From Rhodosalinus sp041365695 (GTDB lineage: Bacteria > Pseudomonadota > Alphaproteobacteria > Rhodobacterales > Rhodobacteraceae), in contig NZ_JBGFSJ010000002.1 of the NCBI RefSeq assembly GCF_041365695.1, forward strand, positions 471,738 to 535,737: 64,000 nucleotides of DNA, given 5' to 3'. Within the stretch, counting starts at the first letter, position 1, and each line of letters starts with the position of its first letter. The notes below the pieces were generated by a model that did not search any database, was not told the DNA's origin, and saw nothing but the letters and a program-made list of their open reading frames with translations. Position numbers and translations under genes: made by a program. Of this stretch, positions 47,723 through 55,866 are shown in pieces.

Positions 47723-48157
47723 TCATTCCGCCGCCACGGGGCGCTCCAGCGCGTCCCGCAGGACCGGCCACACCATCATGCCCGCGATCATCGCCGCGAA
47801 AAAGACCCAGTGGCCGACGCCACCATAGCTCAGCGATGCCACGGCCGGTCCGGGGCAGAGGCCGGCAAGCCCCCAGCCCATGCCGAACATGACGGAGCCC
47901 GCGGCGAGGCGCCGGTCGAGACGCACGGGGGGCGGGGGCGGGAACGTCCCGCCCAGGACCGGTGTCCGGCGGCGTCCGGCCAGCCGCCAGGCGATCGCCA
48001 TGGGGATGATCGCGCCGCCCATCACGAAGGCGAGCGTCGGATCCCAGTCGCCGAAGATGTCGAGCCAACCCTGCACCTTGGCTGTGTCGGTCATGCCCGA
48101 AACGAAAAGCCCGGCCCCGAAGAGCCCGCCTGCGAGAAAGGCGAAGACGTGTCGCAT
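47723..48157 (-). CDS. YeeE/YedE-type half-transporter, second unit
   Basis: The 144-residue membrane protein (about four helices) matches the smaller half of split YeeE/YedE transporters (DUF6691 type): FLAGGLFGAGLFVSGMTDTAKV at the start and FGMGWGLAGLCPGPAVASLSYG with the conserved cysteine near residue 97. It overlaps the first half by one base (TGATG), so the two subunits are made together and probably form one channel for thiosulfate, sulfide or another sulfur species. Confidence 0.88.
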   Translation of the reverse strand: MRHVFAFLAGGLFGAGLFVSGMTDTAKVQGWLDIFGDWDPTLAFVMGGAIIPMAIAWRLAGRRRTPVLGGTFPPPPPVRLDRRLAAGSVMFGMGWGLAGLCPGPAVASLSYGGVGHWVFFAAMIAGMMVWPVLRDALERPVAAE

Positions 48158-48582
48158 CAGATGATCCCCCAGACATGGCGGAAAAGCAGCACCGTGACGG
48201 CGCCGGCAAGGATGTAGCCCACGGTCGAGGCGATCCCGCGCAGGCTGAACCGGGAGATCCCGCAGACGCCGTGGCCCGATGTGCAGCCGTTGGCGATGCG
48301 GGTGCCGAGGCCCACCAGCAGGCCGGCGGCGATCAGCACCGCCCAGTTCGACTTCACGTTCGTCTCGACCGCGCCGTAGAGCGGGTAGAGCAGCACCGGC
48401 AGCAGCACCACGCCCGCGAGGAAGGCAAGGCGCTCCCACGCGTCGCTGCGTCCCGAGCCATCCACGAGCCCCCCGAGGATGCCGCTTGCGCCCATGATTC
48501 GGCCGTTGGCTAGAAGATAGACGGCACCCCCCGAGCCGATCAGCAGCCCGCCGATCAGGCCCCAAATCCAGTCCTGTTCCAT
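48157..48582 (-). CDS. YeeE/YedE-type half-transporter, first unit
   Basis: The 141-residue membrane protein is the partner half: IGGLLIGSGGAVYLLANGRIMG near the start, and GTRIANGCTSGHGVCGISRFSLR with two conserved cysteines near residues 100-108. It has about four helices. Gene order with the persulfide dioxygenase and sulfurtransferase matches sulfide-detoxification operons. Substrate is inferred. Confidence 0.88.
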   Translation of the reverse strand: MEQDWIWGLIGGLLIGSGGAVYLLANGRIMGASGILGGLVDGSGRSDAWERLAFLAGVVLLPVLLYPLYGAVETNVKSNWAVLIAAGLLVGLGTRIANGCTSGHGVCGISRFSLRGIASTVGYILAGAVTVLLFRHVWGII

Positions 48583-48668
48583 CGTCGCGTTTCCCTGTTG
48601 TCCCGTTCTGGATCAAGCGCCGGACGCGCGGGCATCCTGCGCATGCGCCCGGCGGAAAGCCGGTCAGG

Positions 48669-49532
48669 TCAGATCTTGTTGACCGGCACCTTGAGGAAGA
48701 CGTCGCCCTGATCGTCCGCCGGCGGCATCTGCCCGGCGCGCATGTTCACCTGGAGCGACGGGATGATGAGCTTGGGCATGTTCAGCGTCGCGTCACGCTC
48801 GTCGCGCATGCGCACGAAGTCGTCCTTCGACTTGCCGCCGCCCACGTGGACGTTCTTCGCCTTCTGCTCGCCCACGGTCGTCTCCCAGGCGTAATCCTCG
48901 CGGCCCGGCGCCTTGTAGTCGTGGCCGACGAAGATGCGCGTCTCGTCGGGAAGGGCGAGGATCTTCTGCACCGAGTCGTACATCGTCTCGGACGAGCCGC
49001 CCGGGAAGTCGCAGCGCGCGGTACCGAAATCGGGCATGAAGAGCGTGTCGCCCACGAAGGCCGCGTCGCCGATGACGTAGGTCAGGCAGGCGGGCGTGTG
49101 GCCGGGCGTGTGCAGCACGTCGCCGCGAAGCTGGCCGATGTGAAAGCTGTCGCCCTCCTTGAAAAGCCGGTCGAACTGGCTGCCGTCGCGCTGGAACTCG
49201 GTGCCCTCGTTGAACACCTTGCCGAAGGTGTCCTGCACGATGCGGATGTTCTCTCCGATCCCGATCCGGCCGCCCAGCTTCTCCTGCAGGTAGGGCGCGG
49301 CGGAGAGGTGGTCCGCGTGCACGTGCGTCTCGAGGATCCAGACGGGATCGAGATCCTCGGCCCTGACATGCTCGATGATCGCGTCGGCCGAGCGCGTGTC
49401 GGTGCGCCCGGAAGCGTAATCGAAGTCCAGCACGCTGTCGATGATCGCGGCGGCCTTGCCGTGGGGCTCGCGCACGACGTAGGAAATCGTGTTGGTCGCT
49501 TCGTCGAAGAAGGCTTTGACTTCTGGTTTCAT
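48669..49532 (-). CDS. Metallo-beta-lactamase-fold persulfide dioxygenase-like protein
   Basis: Related enzymes oxidise glutathione persulfide to sulfite. The 287-residue protein carries the metal-binding set THVHADHLSAA, HTPGHTPACLTY, GDTLFMPDFGTARCDFPGG and VGHDYKAPGRE expected for the ETHE1/Blh branch. The ATG at 49532 is used, with GGGAG ten bases upstream; the longer frame starts within the promoter. It is the first gene of the operon running down to 47283. A palindrome coincides with its promoter. Confidence 0.9.
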   Translation of the reverse strand: MKPEVKAFFDEATNTISYVVREPHGKAAAIIDSVLDFDYASGRTDTRSADAIIEHVRAEDLDPVWILETHVHADHLSAAPYLQEKLGGRIGIGENIRIVQDTFGKVFNEGTEFQRDGSQFDRLFKEGDSFHIGQLRGDVLHTPGHTPACLTYVIGDAAFVGDTLFMPDFGTARCDFPGGSSETMYDSVQKILALPDETRIFVGHDYKAPGREDYAWETTVGEQKAKNVHVGGGKSKDDFVRMRDERDATLNMPKLIIPSLQVNMRAGQMPPADDQGDVFLKVPVNKI

Positions 49533-49559
49533 GGGGCGTCTCCCTTCGTTGCGCCGCAA

Positions 49560-49587
49560 CATATACAATTTCGGGAATGTGTATCAA
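49560..49587 (-). promoter_or_regulatory. Promoter of the persulfide operon with overlapping palindrome
   Basis: On the minus strand TTGATA (49587-49582), 16 bp, TATATG (49565-49560). The interrupted palindrome ATACA-N2-TTC-N2-GAA-N2-TGTAT (49563-49584) fills the spacer and touches both hexamers, a classical repressor position. It does not match the ATTC-N8-GAAT SoxR box, so a different regulator is likely. Confidence 0.6.
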
Positions 49588-49611
49588 GGGCGACGCGGCT
49601 CGGCAATCGTC

Positions 49612-49625
49612 TTGACCTGCGTCAA
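49612..49625. promoter_or_regulatory. CRP/FNR-type box
   Basis: TTGAC-CTGC-GTCAA is a perfect palindrome of the FNR/Dnr class. Its centre lies about 65 bp upstream of the likely start of transcription of the persulfide operon and about 65 bp before the DksA-like gene. It may activate either. Confidence 0.5.
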
Positions 49626-49683
49626 GGCAAGCGGGCACCTTGACCGACATGCTGCCCGAAGTTCATCCGAGGAGAGAGACTGA

Positions 49684-50013
49684 ATGGCCACCCTTGAAGA
49701 CCGCCGCGCGACCTTGCTGGCGCGCCTCGGCGAACTGGATGCCAGGCTGCATTCCATCGAGGCCGAGCTCGACGAGCCGCATTCCCGCGACTGGGAGGAA
49801 GACGCGGTCGAACGCGAGGGGGACGAGGTGCTCGAGGCGCTGGGCGAGGCCGGACAGGAGGAGGTCCGCCGCATTCGTGCCGCGCTTCAGCGCATCCGCG
49901 AGGGAGAATACGGCCACTGCGCCAAGTGCGGGAAAGAGATCAACCCCGCACGCCTCGATGTGCTGCCGGCCACGCCGTTCTGCGCGGATTGCGCGGCATC
50001 TTTGAACACATGA
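49684..50013 (+). CDS. TraR/DksA-family zinc-finger protein
   Basis: The 109-residue protein has an N-terminal coiled coil (about residues 1-75, rich in Glu and Arg) and a C-terminal C4 zinc finger (CAKCGKEINPARLDVLPATPFCADC). DksA binds the RNA polymerase secondary channel and works with ppGpp. This member is shorter than DksA and lacks the usual DxxDxA tip that I can see, so its effect on transcription is uncertain. AGGAGAGAG precedes the ATG. Confidence 0.85.
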   Translation: MATLEDRRATLLARLGELDARLHSIEAELDEPHSRDWEEDAVEREGDEVLEALGEAGQEEVRRIRAALQRIREGEYGHCAKCGKEINPARLDVLPATPFCADCAASLNT

Positions 50014-50030
50014 CCCGAGGGGGAAGCGCC

Positions 50031-50243
50031 ATGGCGGACGAAACGTCTGAGACGACCGGGCTCGAAGCCGAGATCGCGGATATCGAGAAGCGCCTGCCCG
50101 AGGCCGACGAGACGCTGCGCGAGGACTTGCTCCTGCGTCTGGAGGACTTGGTCGCGCGGCTCAAGGCGCGCGAATTCCGCGCGGCGGACGAGGAGGAGCC
50201 CGACGACCTGATCGAGGACAGGTTCGACAACCTGCCGGTCTGA
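50031..50243 (+). CDS. Small acidic coiled-coil protein
   Basis: The 70-residue product lies 17 bp after the DksA-like gene. It is very acidic, with a heptad-like run EAEIADIEKRLPEADETLRED. No family is recognised. GAGGGGGAAG precedes the ATG. Probably co-expressed with the zinc-finger protein. Confidence 0.55.
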   Translation: MADETSETTGLEAEIADIEKRLPEADETLREDLLLRLEDLVARLKAREFRAADEEEPDDLIEDRFDNLPV

Positions 50244-50253
50244 GCGCGCGCCG

Positions 50254-50469
50254 TCAGGCGAGCGCAACGCCCACGATCACGGCCATGAGCCCGATCACCG
50301 AGAGGCCGAGCGAGGCGAGGTTGCGCGGCAGCGCCTTTTGCAGGACCGCGCGCATCTCGTCGTCGTCGAGCTTCGCGCGCTTGGCGCCGGCCACCGTCGC
50401 GATGCTCCAGACGAGGCCCGCCAATCCCAGAAGCGCGAGGGCCGCACCGCTCCAGATCAAGATGTCCAT
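50254..50469 (-). CDS. Small membrane protein, unknown
   Basis: The 71-residue product has two hydrophobic segments (IWSGAALALLGLAGLVWSIA and NLASLGLSVIGLMAVIVGVA) with a charged loop KRAKLDDDEMRAVLQKALPR between them. It has no known function. AAGGCG is found before the ATG. Its end is 11 bp from the convergent 70-residue gene. Confidence 0.62.
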   Translation of the reverse strand: MDILIWSGAALALLGLAGLVWSIATVAGAKRAKLDDDEMRAVLQKALPRNLASLGLSVIGLMAVIVGVALA

Positions 50470-50595
50470 GCGCCTTCTCCTCGCCGCGCCACGCCGGGCG
50501 AGCTAGTGGATCGGGGCGCCCCCGGCAACCCCTTGCGAGGGGGCCGGCAGGGCGCTAGCAAGTAGCTTCCCCACAAAGCACGGAGGCAGGGTGCC

Positions 50596-50877
50596 ATGCA
50601 GGATTTCGCCGAGCGGGACGGCGCGGGCGGCACGGCTGAGGCCTATGGCGTCGCCGCGAACGAGTTGCGCCAGTTCATCGAGCGGTTCGAGCGGCTCGAG
50701 ACCGAGAAGAAGGAAATCGCCGATCAGCAGAAGGAGGTCATGGCCGAGGCGAAGGCGCGCGGCTACGACACCAAGGTGATGCGCAAGGTGATCGCGCTGC
50801 GCAAGCGCGAGCCCGACGACATCGCCGAGGAGGAGGCGGTGCTGGAGATGTACAAATCCGCGCTGGGCATGGCCTGA
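50596..50877 (+). CDS. gapR: Nucleoid-associated protein GapR (DUF2312)
   Basis: GapR binds overtwisted AT-rich DNA and assists replication and topology control in Caulobacter. The 93-residue protein matches DUF2312 closely: AYGVAANELRQFIERFERLE, EKKEIADQQKEVMAEAKARG, YDTKVMRKVIALRKR, and the conserved C-terminus. GGAGGC lies upstream of the ATG. nagA follows directly with no canonical start codon. Confidence 0.94.
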   Translation: MQDFAERDGAGGTAEAYGVAANELRQFIERFERLETEKKEIADQQKEVMAEAKARGYDTKVMRKVIALRKREPDDIAEEEAVLEMYKSALGMA

Positions 50878-52013
50878 ACGGCACCCGCGCGCTGACCGGG
50901 GCGGAGGTTTTCGACGGCACGCGGACGCGTCGCGGGCACGCGGTCCTTCTTGAGGACGGGGACATCGCCGCCGTGCTGCCCGAAAGCGATCTGCCCCGGC
51001 AGGTCGCGGTGGAGCGTCTGGCGGGCGGCCTCCTGGCCCCGGGTTTCGTCGATCTGCAGGTGAACGGCGGCGGCGGCGTCATGCTGGGCGAGGCGCTCTC
51101 GGCCGACGCGGTCGCCGGCATCGCCCGCGCCCATGCGCGGCTCGGCGCGACGACCATCCTGCCCACGCTCGTCAGCGACACGCCCGAGGCGACCCGGGCC
51201 GCCATCTCGGCCGTGGCGGGCGCGGGGTGGCCGGGCGTCGCGGGGCTTCATCTCGAGGGGCCGCATCTCGCCCGGCCGGGTGCGCACGACCCGGCGCGGC
51301 TGCGCCCGATGACGCAGGACGATCTCGATCTCTATCTGGACGCGGCGCGCCGGCTTTCCCTGCTGATGCTGACGGTGGCGCCCGAGGCGGTCACGCCCGC
51401 CCAGGTCGCCGCGCTCGCCCGGGCCGGGGTGCTGGTCTCGCTGGGGCATACGGATGCGCCGGCCGAGGCGTGCGCCGCGCTCTTCGCGGCGGGCGCGCGC
51501 GCCGTCACGCATCTCTTCAACGCGATGTCGCAGCTCACGGCGCGGGCGCCGGGTCTCGTCGGGGCGGCGCTCGAGGCGGGTACGGTCGATGCGGGGCTGA
51601 TCGCGGACGGGGTCCACGTCGATCCCTCGGCGATCCGCGTGGCGTTGCGCGCCAAGGCCGGGCCCGGACGGCTTTTCCTTGTGACCGACGCGATGGCCGC
51701 GGCGGGAACGGACGCGGCGCGCTTTCGCCTTGGCGGACGAGAGATCCGTCGCGCGGGCGGGCGTCTGACGCTGGAGGACGGCACGCTTGCGGGCGCCGAT
51801 CTCGACATGGCTGGCGCGCTTTCGGTGATGACCGGGCCGGTGGGCCTCGACCGCGACAGCGCGCTCGCCATGGCTACCTCCATCCCGGCGCGGGTCGCCG
51901 GGCTGCGCGCGGGGCGCCTCGCGCCCGGGCTCAGGGCGGACATGGTGCTTCTGGACGAGGCTCTCTCGCTCGCCCGCGTCTGGCAGGGCGGGGCCGAGAT
52001 CAGGGCCGGATGA
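50874..52013 (+). CDS. nagA: N-acetylglucosamine-6-phosphate deacetylase, start uncertain
   Basis: NagA removes acetate from GlcNAc-6-phosphate in amino-sugar and cell-wall recycling. Metal and catalytic motifs are intact: GFVDLQVNGGGGV, LHLEGPHLARPG, SLGHTDAPAEA, VTHLFNAMSQL, DGVHVDP and the catalytic VTDAM. The conserved N-terminus (RALTGAEVFDGTRTRRGHAV) continues upstream to the gapR stop, but no ATG, GTG or TTG is in frame. CTG at 50874 (overlapping the gapR stop as CTGA) or CTG at 50892 are the only candidates. The gene is otherwise full length (about 375 residues). Its 3' end overlaps the convergent gene by 14 bp. Confidence 0.9.
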   Translation: MNGTRALTGAEVFDGTRTRRGHAVLLEDGDIAAVLPESDLPRQVAVERLAGGLLAPGFVDLQVNGGGGVMLGEALSADAVAGIARAHARLGATTILPTLVSDTPEATRAAISAVAGAGWPGVAGLHLEGPHLARPGAHDPARLRPMTQDDLDLYLDAARRLSLLMLTVAPEAVTPAQVAALARAGVLVSLGHTDAPAEACAALFAAGARAVTHLFNAMSQLTARAPGLVGAALEAGTVDAGLIADGVHVDPSAIRVALRAKAGPGRLFLVTDAMAAAGTDAARFRLGGREIRRAGGRLTLEDGTLAGADLDMAGALSVMTGPVGLDRDSALAMATSIPARVAGLRAGRLAPGLRADMVLLDEALSLARVWQGGAEIRAG

Positions 52014-52881
52014 AGCGGACCTCGGGCATCGCCGCGATGCGCGCGACGTCCACGTCGTAGGCGGCGCTGAGCCGCTCCAGCTTCGCCGCGTCCCATCCCG
52101 GCAGGTCGATCTCTTCCTCCACCTTGCCGGGGTCCGCGTAGCGGTCGAGGAAGGCGGCCATCACCCGCCGGCGCTGCGCCGGCTTCATCGGCGGGGCCTC
52201 CTTGAGGTATCCCCTGAGCCGCGCGGCGCCCAGGTCGGTCAGGATCGCGGAGGCCACGTCGAAATCCCCGGCCAGGTCGGTCTCGGAGGGCAGCCCGGCC
52301 ACAGCGCGCAGAACGTCGGCCCAGACGAAGGCCGTGTCCTCGTTGCACCAGAGAATCATCTGCAGTCCCGGCAGCGCGTCGCGGATGCGGATGACGAGGT
52401 CCGACCAGCGCAGCGTTTCCGGATCGGCGCCGTCGAGCATCTCGTCGAAATCGGTATGCTTGGAGCTTTCGAAGAGCGCGGGCAGGAAGCTTGCCGGGTC
52501 GCGCAGCCCCATGGCCATCACAAGCTCGTCCTCGTGCAGCAGTTCGGCGAGGTAGGCCAGCCGTTCCTCCGCCAGCGGGTAGAGCGTCCCGCCCGCGAGC
52601 GCCAGCCGCGGGGCCGCGAAGAAGCTGTCGTTCGAGAGCACCAGCCGGCGCACCGCGTCCGGGTCCTCGTCGAGGATCGCGTCGAGGATCACCTCGCGGG
52701 CGTCTTCGGCGGGCGCGGTCTTGCGCATCGAGGTCAGTGTGTCGCGCAGAAGCTTCCGGTAGCGCCCCGGTCCAGGCACCGCCACACCGGCCCCGCGCAG
52801 CGTGTCGGCGTTGCGCAGAAGGCTTTTGAGCAGCCGGTCTTCGTCGGTGCAGTGTGCGCCGGTGTGGATGATGACCTTCAT
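52000..52881 (-). CDS. Hypothetical protein, sulfotransferase-like start
   Basis: The 293-residue protein begins MKVIIHTGAHCTDEDRLLKS, which looks like the HxGxHKTG phosphate-binding start of sulfotransferase-like proteins but lacks its lysine. The rest is helical and acidic with no motif I can name; VIRIRDALPGLQMILWCNED near residue 175 is well formed and could be a central strand. It is an intact frame with good codon bias. I recall similar proteins in marine Rhodobacteraceae, also unnamed. Function unknown. Confidence 0.65.
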   Translation of the reverse strand: MKVIIHTGAHCTDEDRLLKSLLRNADTLRGAGVAVPGPGRYRKLLRDTLTSMRKTAPAEDAREVILDAILDEDPDAVRRLVLSNDSFFAAPRLALAGGTLYPLAEERLAYLAELLHEDELVMAMGLRDPASFLPALFESSKHTDFDEMLDGADPETLRWSDLVIRIRDALPGLQMILWCNEDTAFVWADVLRAVAGLPSETDLAGDFDVASAILTDLGAARLRGYLKEAPPMKPAQRRRVMAAFLDRYADPGKVEEEIDLPGWDAAKLERLSAAYDVDVARIAAMPEVRFIRP

Positions 52882-52987
52882 GCCGCTCCTCCGTCAGCGC
52901 CGCAGCTATACCCGCGCCCGCAGTCGCGTCAAACCGGGCGTCCTTTGCTGGACAGACGACGCGCGATCGTCTAACGCAGCCCTCGGG

Positions 52988-53062
52988 CCGGTATAGCTCA
53001 GCTGGTAGAGCACCTGACTTGTAATCAGGGGGTCCCGGGTTCGATCCCTGGTGCCGGCACCA
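52988..53062 (+). tRNA. tRNA-Thr (UGU)
   Basis: The full cloverleaf can be folded. The acceptor stem GCCGGTA pairs with TGCCGGC. The D-arm is GCTC/GAGC. The anticodon stem CCTGA/TCAGG has loop CTTGTAA, giving anticodon UGU, and the T-arm CCGGG/CCTGG has loop TTCGATC. CCA is encoded. It reads ACA codons, which are rare in this GC-rich genome. Confidence 0.97.
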
Positions 53063-53157
53063 TCCCGCAAGTCAGCCGAAGCGGCCCCGGTTCTTCTGCC
53101 CGGGAACGACCGTCACGTCATCGTCCGGTCTGCGCTTCGCGGGGGGCGTTCGGTGCC

Positions 53158-53805
53158 TCAGGCATCGGCGGGGACGTGAACGAGATGGCCGGACTTCACC
53201 CAGACGCGCGCGCCATCGGCGCCGGCCTTGGCCTTGGTTGCCGTTCCGGGCGGCAGGCGCAGCCAGTCCCAACGGCGCAGCGTGTCGCCGGCCTCGGCGA
53301 AGCCGCCCTCGAGCACGAAGACCTCCATCCCGCCCGGGGCGTCGATCGATACCTCGGCGCCCGGCGCCCAGCGTTCGATCGCCACATCCTCGCGGCTGTC
53401 CGAAAAGAGCGGCAGGCGCGGGGCGTCCCGCGCCGCGGTGTCCACGTGAACCTCAGTGCGGTCGGCCGGGTCGAAATGGTGCAGCTTCACGAGGATGGTC
53501 GCGCCGTCGGGCGCCGAGGGCGTATGGCGGGAGGTCGGCGGGTTGCGGACGTAGCTGCCTACCGGAAAGGCGCCGTGCTCGTCGCAGAACGTGCCGTCGA
53601 GCACGAGATACTCCTCGCCGCCGTCATGGGTATGCGCCGAGAAGGTGCTGCCCGGCGCGTAGCGCACGATGCTGGTGGCGCGCGCGACCTCGGCGCCGAT
53701 ACGGTCCAGCATCTTGCGCTCCACGCCCGGCATCGGCGAGGGCACCCAGTCGCTGTCGTCGAACCTGACCACGACGCGCCTGGAGAAATCGGCGTTGATC
53801 CTCAT
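53158..53805 (-). CDS. ChrR-like double-cupin protein
   Basis: The 215-residue protein contains two cupin barrels: PGSTFSAHTHDGGEEYLVLDG (about residues 40-62) with the metal-binding His/Glu set, and PGAEVSIDAPGGMEVFVLEGG (about residues 145-165), which keeps fewer ligands. It matches the cupin half of ChrR-type anti-sigma factors but has no N-terminal zinc-binding anti-sigma domain and no sigma gene beside it, so an anti-sigma role is unlikely. It may be a small-molecule dioxygenase or sensor. Confidence 0.78.
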   Translation of the reverse strand: MRINADFSRRVVVRFDDSDWVPSPMPGVERKMLDRIGAEVARATSIVRYAPGSTFSAHTHDGGEEYLVLDGTFCDEHGAFPVGSYVRNPPTSRHTPSAPDGATILVKLHHFDPADRTEVHVDTAARDAPRLPLFSDSREDVAIERWAPGAEVSIDAPGGMEVFVLEGGFAEAGDTLRRWDWLRLPPGTATKAKAGADGARVWVKSGHLVHVPADA

Positions 53806-54062
53806 CGAAACGGTCCTTTCGGGCTGGCGCGGCCCCACGGGGCTGCACGCGGGTGCTCGCTGTCGCGCCAGACATAGGGCGAACCGGCCCGGCGCAACAC
53901 CCGCTTCGCGCCCGAAGGCCGCCCGCGGCGCGCGGGCCCCCGCCGGGGGGCTGCCCCCTGGTCGCCCGAAGCTGCCTGTTGCCCGTCCCGCCCGTTGCGT
54001 TATCCTCGCGCCACCATCCGCCCCGGCGCAACGGGGCGGCCATGACCGACAGGGAGACAGAC

Positions 54063-55640
54063 ATGAAACGCACGACAGCCCTTCTGGCGACCACCCTTCT
54101 CGTGACGACCGCCGCGGGCGCGTCCGCCGAGACGCTGCGCTGGGCGCGGGCGGGCGACTCGCTCACGCTCGACCCGCACGCCCAGAACGAGGGGCCGACC
54201 CATACCCTCGCCCACCAGATCTACGAGCCGCTCATCATCCGGGACATGGACGGCCAGTTCCAGGCGGCGCTCGCCACCGACTGGGCGCCGTCCGCGGACG
54301 ACCCGAACGTCTGGGTGTTCAACCTGCGCCAGGGCGTGAAATATCACGACGGCTCGGATTTCACCGCCGAGGACGTGGTGTTCTCGATCAACCGGGCGAA
54401 GTCTGAAAAGTCCAACATGAAGGAGTTGCTCTCCTCCGTGGTCGAGGTGCGCGCGGTCGACGATCACACCGTCGAATTCGTGACCGACGGTCCGAATCCG
54501 ATCCTGCCGGCGAACCTCACCAACCTCTTCATGATGGACAAGGGCTGGGCCGAGGCCAACGGCGCGGTCGAGGTGCAGGACGTCGAGAGCGGCGAGACGA
54601 CCTTCGCCGCCACCAACGCGATGGGCACCGGTGCCTACACGCTCGTCAGCCGCGAACCCGACGTGCGGACGGTCCTGACCCAGAACGAGAACTACTGGGG
54701 CAAGGACATGTTCCCGCTCGAGGTGACCGAGATCGTCTACACCCCGATCCAGAACGCCGCCACCCGCGTCGCCGCGCTCCTGTCGGGCGAGGTGGACTTC
54801 ATCCAGGACGTGCCGGTGCAGGATCTGGGCCGCGTGGGCGAGACCGAGGGCCTTGTCGTCAAGACCGCCCCGCAGAACCGCACGATCTTCTTCGGGCTGA
54901 ACCTCGGGGCGGACGACATCGCCAATGACGACGTGGTCGGCGCGAACCCGCTGGCGGACGTGAACGTGCGCAAGGCGATGAACCTGGCGATCAATCGCGA
55001 GGCGATCCAGCAGGTCGTGATGCGCGGCCAGTCCGCACCCGCAGGCATGATCGCGCCGCCCTTCGTCAACGGCTGGACCGCCGAGATGGACCAGATCTCG
55101 ACCGATGTCGACGCCGCGAAGGCGCTGATGGAGGAAGCGGGCTATGCCGACGGCTTCTCGATCCAGCTCGACTGCCCGAACGACCGCTACGTCAACGACG
55201 AGGCGATCTGCCAGGCGGTCGTGGGGATGATGGCCCAGATCGGCATCACGGTGAACCTCGACGCCAAGCCCAAGGCGCAGCACTTCCCGCTGATCACCAA
55301 CGGCGAGACCGATTTCTACATGCTGGGCTGGGGCGTGCCGACCTACGATTCGGAATACATCTTCAACTTCCTCGTCCACACCCGCGGATCCGAGCGCGGC
55401 AGCTGGAACAACACCGGCTTCTCGAACTCCGAGATCGACGAGATGATCGAGATGCTCGCCTCCGAAACCGATCTCGAGGCGCGCAACGAGATGATCGCCA
55501 CGATCTGGGAAGTCGTGCAGGAAGAGACGCTCTACCTGCCGGTCCACCACCAGGTGCTCAACTGGGGCATGACGGACCGCGTGGGTATCGAGGTGAGCCC
55601 CGAGGACGATCCCAAGATGAAGTTCTTCGAAATGAACTGA
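54063..55640 (+). CDS. Dipeptide/oligopeptide-type ABC substrate-binding protein
   Basis: Periplasmic receptor of the family 5 (SBP_bac_5) type. It has a signal peptide (TTALLATTLLVTTAAGASA) and the typical motifs LTLDPHAQNEGPTHTLAHQI and WVFNLRQGVKYHDGSDFTAE, with VRKAMNLAINREAI near residue 305. Length 525. The start at 54063 follows GGGAGACAGAC. A terminator lies right after it, so the binding protein is made in excess over the permease genes that follow. Confidence 0.93.
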   Translation: MKRTTALLATTLLVTTAAGASAETLRWARAGDSLTLDPHAQNEGPTHTLAHQIYEPLIIRDMDGQFQAALATDWAPSADDPNVWVFNLRQGVKYHDGSDFTAEDVVFSINRAKSEKSNMKELLSSVVEVRAVDDHTVEFVTDGPNPILPANLTNLFMMDKGWAEANGAVEVQDVESGETTFAATNAMGTGAYTLVSREPDVRTVLTQNENYWGKDMFPLEVTEIVYTPIQNAATRVAALLSGEVDFIQDVPVQDLGRVGETEGLVVKTAPQNRTIFFGLNLGADDIANDDVVGANPLADVNVRKAMNLAINREAIQQVVMRGQSAPAGMIAPPFVNGWTAEMDQISTDVDAAKALMEEAGYADGFSIQLDCPNDRYVNDEAICQAVVGMMAQIGITVNLDAKPKAQHFPLITNGETDFYMLGWGVPTYDSEYIFNFLVHTRGSERGSWNNTGFSNSEIDEMIEMLASETDLEARNEMIATIWEVVQEETLYLPVHHQVLNWGMTDRVGIEVSPEDDPKMKFFEMN

Positions 55641-55662
55641 GCCGATCCGGCAAGGACCGGCG

Positions 55663-55696
55663 AAAGGGCGGTCTGAGGGCCGCCCTTTCCTTTTCG
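55663..55696 (+). terminator. Terminator or attenuator after the binding-protein gene
   Basis: AAAGGGCGG-N8-CCGCCCTTT is a perfect 9-bp stem followed by CCTTTTC. It lies between the substrate-binding gene and the permeases, so partial read-through would set their ratio. Confidence 0.8.
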
Positions 55697-55866
55697 AACC
55701 GCCTTCCCCGCCATCTTGTGGTCGTGCGTCCGGCCGCCGGGGCATAGAGCGGGCGGCCGGCAGAACGCCGCGACGGGGCGTGCACGCGGCCACGCGGCGG
55801 CAGTCGTCACGTCAGCCATGCGCCCGCGTTCTTGACGCCCCTGCCGTTTGCGGACAGTTTGCCGGG

